Source of the DNA: Pegea sp. RAD2-039
Taxonomy: Eukaryota; Chordata; Thaliacea; Salpida; Salpidae
Assembly (NCBI GenBank): GCA_034620365.1
Contig: JAQGEQ010000162.1
Span: 124,001 to 188,000 of the forward strand
Direction of reading: 5' to 3'
Length of the DNA: 64,000 bases
Part shown: piece by piece, positions 60,111 through 64,000 of the stretch
Layout of the letters: each line of letters starts with the position of its first letter
How positions within the stretch are numbered: the stretch's first letter is position 1
Position numbers and translations under genes: made by a program
The notes under the pieces: generated by a model
Told to the model about the DNA's origin: nothing
The model's database searches: none
Seen by the model: the letters and a program-made list of their open reading frames with translations, nothing else

Positions 60111-62385
60111 TCAATTTTTTTTCGAATTCTCAGGCCTAACTTTTCGACATAGTTTTTGTACTTTTGTGGAATCAACAAATGTTGCTGCTTGATTAGGACT
60201 TGTTGTACAGGTCATTAGCTCTTTATTATTTGTTTCAGCATGAACACACTGTTGAATACTAATACTATGAGAAACTTCAATTGGTTATTCAATGGAAGTA
60301 GTTTCACTATATTCAGATTTTATCACTTTTTCATCTTCTACAATTGTTTCATCATTTGTATCTTCCTTATTATTTGAAGCTGCAGAATCTTCAGTGAAAG
60401 CTGTCCAATCACTTTCCTGTACTAAAGTTTCTTCTTCATTTGAATTCGTTGATTCAAAACTCGAAGTGATTTGATTAACATATGTTTCGTTTTCGATTAG
60501 ATTGTCATTTAGATTATCCTTCAAATCAAATTCCACTTCTTTTTGTAAAGAGTCACAAGTGATCAGATTTCCATGACTTGACTCACTTTCAATTCTTTTA
60601 TCTATTACATCTTTTGTTTCAATTGATTTTTTATTTGAATCTGAATTTTCTGAGATGGTCAATTGAGGAACAACAACTGGCCTTTGATGGGGAGTAGTAT
60701 TTTTGTTCTTAGATTTTACGAATCCTAATCGACGCCTAACAATTATTTTACCTTCTTTATTTTCTATTCTATTCTTAATATTATTATCTTTGGTTGAATC
60801 ACTTTTATTTGATAAACTTTCCTTACTATTGGAAATTGCTGATTCACTAGTTGGGGTGATTTGATTAGCAATTGTTTCCCTCTTCGCTATATTCTCAATA
60901 TGATCTTACAGATCTTGTTTCAAATCCATTTACATTTCTTTTTGCAAAGAGTCACAGATGATCAAACCTCTAGGACTTAAAGCACTGTCAATTCTTTTGG
61001 CTGTTACATCTTTTGTTTCATAGATTTTCTTTGGATCTGAACTTTCTGAAACCGGCATACGGACTGTTTTCAAGTAACCCTTTTCAGTCTTATTTCTAGC
61101 CTCGTCATTTGTATCAGCTTTTGTAACTGGGCTAACTTCTTCAATCTCTTCTTCATCATCGTCAATTATGAAAACAGCAGCATTAGTTCGTTGGGGTTTT
61201 CTCCAATTATTGAGTATATCTCCCATAGTAGCTGGTTCACATTTCACAATATCTTTATTTAAGATACTACTATTTTGTGCGTCCTTCTTAACTTGACTAT
61301 GTTAGTTTTTTCCTTCGCTACTTTCTTGAATCCCTGTATTGGCTAAATAGTTTAAAACATATTTAGCATATTGTTCAGACCAGCCAGATGTTGTTGGTTG
61401 CTCGTATTGGTTTCCAAAATAACTACTTTGGGCTAAGTGTTGAGATTGAGAGGTCTCACTTTTTTCTTCAGAAGAAAGTATTCCAGATTTATTTTCTTTT
61501 TCTAAGACTGAGTTGTCTTTTAGTTGTCTATCTGTTGATCCGTTATCGCTTATGGGAGGCTTATACCAACCACCCAAGTGATTATGTATGGCTGAAGAGC
61601 TTTGTTTTGTTTTGAGTTTGTTTCAATACTTGGATGCTGTTTCGGTATTTTGAGGTTTTCTTTGTTGTTTAGTTCAGGTTCTAGAGCTTAATTTACTACA
61701 ATCCTTTTTAAATGTTACTCTAGTAAGCTCAACTGGTATTAATTTAAGAATTCGTTGTCTATCTTGATTTTTCAAAAGCCTTGGATCTTCTCCATGTTTG
61801 ATTAACGTTGAGTTCCACTTAGCCAGTCTTAGTCCAGGTTTTCTTTTATCTAAGTTTGTTCGATGTTCTTTTTATCATGTGTTTTGCATGCCACAGTTTG
61901 AGGTATTCCATTTTTTGGATTTTGTTTACTTACAAATGGTTATTTCGAAACTTTCTTATTAGCGTTTGCTTCCATATGGGTTTTTGAAGAATAAATGCTT
62001 GTTTTTATTTCTTCATCTCATATTAATTCTTCGTTTTTGCGAGTAAATTTCTTCAAAATTTTAGGATTTAAAGGTTTCTTTGGGTTGTCAACAGAAGAGG
62101 TTATATTAAAGTCACTTTCATTAGTTGTTTTACTACACTCAGATGTTTCTGATGCTATTTGTGTTGACTTCGTGGAAGAAGGTTTACCCGATTTCGGCTT
62201 ACATTGTAATCTCCAGACTGGAGTCGGCTTCTTCTGCAATGTCCTTAAGGAAGATGTGCTTAAGGTCGATTGATTCTTGTCTGTTTTGTCACTATTAAAT
62301 GAGTTTTCCTGTGACAGGACTGCACAAATTTTTCCAATATAATTATATACTTGAAAATCAGGAGAATGATGAATCTCATTCTGAT
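60111..62385 (-). pseudogene. Broken repeat-containing gene (kappa, copy 2)
   Basis: Extends the kappa gene 3' beyond copy 1 by ~450 bases, to a TGA at 60111. Reading continues in one frame over 61577-60111 with in-frame TAA codons after EGKN, LQKEM, KQDL and TTSIE. The internal repeat is clear: ETKDVTAKRIDSALS (60930-61060) and ETKDVIDKRIESESS (60540-60662), each followed by CDSLQKE and, further on, NQIT. The second unit has no stop where the first has TAA, so ancestral sense codons can be guessed. Upstream of 61577 there are one-base indels against copy 1 (near 61675 and 61855). The block ends at 62385 in theta DNA, cutting off the 5' part. Family unknown. Confidence 0.55.
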
Positions 62386-62880
62386 TCAGATACTAAAAAA
62401 GTGTTTGCAGCACTAAAGTTAAACTTTTTTCAATAAAGCTAATAACCAATGTCAATTGTTGTTATTAACACTTTACCAACAAAGTCTAATACAATCTTTG
62501 ATCAAATGAAAGTAATAATTAAAATAATTAATCTGATCCCAAAATGCATTTAAATTAAGATACTATAGTGGCTTAGTTTTAAAAAGAATTCTGCAAGATC
62601 AGTTAGATTAACACAATTACATAAGTTCTTCATCTACATTCAAAAATTCAATTAAAAATATAAAAGATTAGTAATTATAGTTTGAAAAGAGTGTAAAATG
62701 ACTGCCTAAAGGCAAATGATATAATAATTTCATGTCTTAGAATTATAGCATAGCTTTTTTATATTGCATAACAGTAAATAATGTCAAAAAAGTTTTCACA
62801 ATTTTTAATTTAACTAAATAATAGCTACTTTATATAGTTTTATATATTTTATTTTATATTTTTAATTAAAATTTTAATTG
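62385..62880. repeat. Theta upstream piece, first of a tandem pair
   Basis: Matches 63508-64000 and 27069-27560 at high identity. The same ~490-base piece therefore flanks theta copy c on both sides. Confidence 0.8.
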
Positions 62881-62888
62881 TCTTCATT

Positions 62889-63241
62889 TTAAATATATGC
62901 GATTGTAATATTGTAGAAATATAACTTCACTAATTTTCTACCGTTTGCCTTTGATTGATTAGCCACATTGTTTATCTTGCATTTAAGGGCTTTCGTAGAA
63001 GTTTCAGCAGCTGGAGATACTTCAATAGGAGGCTTAGTAGAGTTCTCAGTTGTTTCTTCACAATCTTGGAAATCTTCTCGACTTTGGCTGAAACCTGTTC
63101 AAATAAATTTCAATATATTTTAATTTGCTAAATATAAATTTCCTTTTTTGTTACGTTTTTTAAAAAGTAAAAAGCAGTTTGAGCCCAGCACCATCTCTTC
63201 CTGGCCAACAACCTTTCTTCCTGCTTCACAACATCTCCCAT
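62889..63241 (-). pseudogene. Theta-family gene, copy c (frameshifted)
   Basis: The same two-exon layout as copies a and b: ATG at 63241, intron GTAACA...GAACAG, second exon from 63094. In exon 1 a 16-base deletion removes the codons for EKVISQ and shifts the frame (…LLARKRW). Exon 2 is still open with FSQSREDFQDCEETTENS and runs past the copy a stop to 62889. So this copy is probably dead, and recently so. Confidence 0.6.
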
Positions 63242-63249
63242 TATGACTT

Positions 63250-64000
63250 AAAGGACACTATTAAATTTCTTTTTAAATACAAACAAAATTCTATTCTAAG
63301 CTTATACTTAACAACCTCTAAACAATTTTTATTCATACAAACTATATTTCAAAACTCTATAAACTAAAATACAAGAAGAACAATGTAAGATATATTACAA
63401 AATATAAACTAACCAAAATTAAAAACCTAATTATTCTAAATTTGTAATACATGAAACAAAAGTGCTTTAAGTAATAAATATTGAATAAAAGATTATCCAA
63501 TTGAATGACTTATCAGATACTAAAAAAGTGTTTGTAGCAATAAAGTTAAACTTTTTTCAATGAAGCTAATAACCAATTTCAATTGTTGTTATTAACACTT
63601 TACCAACAAAGTCTAATACAAACTATGATCAAATGAAAATAATAATTAAAATAATTAATCTGATCCTAAAAGCATTCAAATCAAGATACTATAGTGGCTT
63701 AGTTTTAAAAAGAATTCTGCAAGATCAGTTAGATTAACATAATTATATAAGTTTTTCACCTACATTCAAAAATTCAAGTAAAAAGATAAAACTTTAATAA
63801 CAATAGTTTGAAAAGAGTGTAAAATGACTGCCTAAGAGCAAAAATGCAAAAGGCAAATGATATGATAATTTCATGTCTTAGAATTATAGCATTTTCTTAT
63901 ATTGCATAACAGTAATTTACATTCATCAAAAAAGTTTGCACAATTTTTAATTTAACTAAATAATAGCTAGTTTATATAGTTTTATGGCTATTAATCTACT
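63250..64000. repeat. Theta upstream piece, copy c
   Basis: Matches 26820-27560. The window ends inside it. No gene; the frame at 63179-63367 is not conserved in the other copies. Confidence 0.8.

Noticed and set aside
60111-61577. Alternative genetic code with TAA as a sense codon
   Set aside because: The PKI-like and acidic genes end cleanly at TAA, so the code is standard.
1-64000. CRISPR array, bacterial operons or Shine-Dalgarno sites
   Set aside because: Introns, SINEs and animal gene families show a eukaryotic genome; repeats are long and irregular, not spaced arrays.

Overview
ORGANISM. This is nuclear DNA of an AT-rich, repeat-rich invertebrate animal; I cannot place it more finely. 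Genes are small and split by short introns with GT...AG borders and pyrimidine-rich 'tttcag'-type acceptors. Standard stops (TAA, TAG) end the credible genes. The content is animal-like: a PKA-inhibitor-like protein, a Polycomb/RING1-type RING protein, an elongin-B-like protein, an RTE-clade LINE fragment, tRNA-derived SINEs and 7SL (SRP RNA)-derived elements. Most listed open frames are chance or repeat-borne.

LAYOUT. The window is a patchwork of local segmental duplications surrounding two less repetitive islands. I name the recurring blocks alpha to kappa. Alpha/beta: 1-950, 8980-9490, 15765-17110, 51246-51920 and 58430-59300. Gamma: 950-3530, 9490-10560, 17110-19690, 30000-31825, 34660-35830, 39858-40390, 53560-55870 and 59300-60085. 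Delta: 10560-12050, parts of 13980-15765, 35830-36900, 40390-41218 and 56080-56500. Epsilon, with an EF-hand-like exon: 12060-13980, 19690-20740, 28140-30000, part at 36900-37715 and a diverged relative at 49640-50330. Eta, with the RING gene: 6135-8440, 39063-39855 and 56500-58430. Theta, with a two-exon gene family: 25480-27560, 37716-39062 and 62385-64000. Iota, with 7SL-like RNA and CRE sites: 33000-34660 and 51920-53560. Kappa, a broken repeat-containing gene: 3530-5740 and 60111-62385. Islands without close copies in the window lie at about 21300-25500 and 41350-51240.

GENES. The best-supported models are: a PKI-like gene of 84 aa in 3 exons (22811-23767, +); a PcG-type RING protein of 147 aa in 4 exons (6135-6866, -); an elongin-B-like ubiquitin-fold protein of 116 aa (46412-46762, +); an acidic 151-aa protein of unknown function in 5 exons (44451-45282, +); and two intact members plus one frameshifted member of an unknown two-exon family (26473-26796, 38683-39027, 62889-63241, all -). 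Partial pieces include a C2H2 zinc-finger exon, three EF-hand-like exons, and several exon-like frames. I see no operon-like or pathway grouping; the genes look independent and several have been copied or broken by the duplications.

MOST NOTABLE. Four minus-strand sequences resemble the 5' and 3' ends of 7SL/SRP RNA, each followed by a T-run that could terminate Pol III. Their interiors differ, and one is shrunk to about 72 bp by internal deletion, an arrangement that parallels the origin of Alu/B1. All alignments were made by eye; no search was run.
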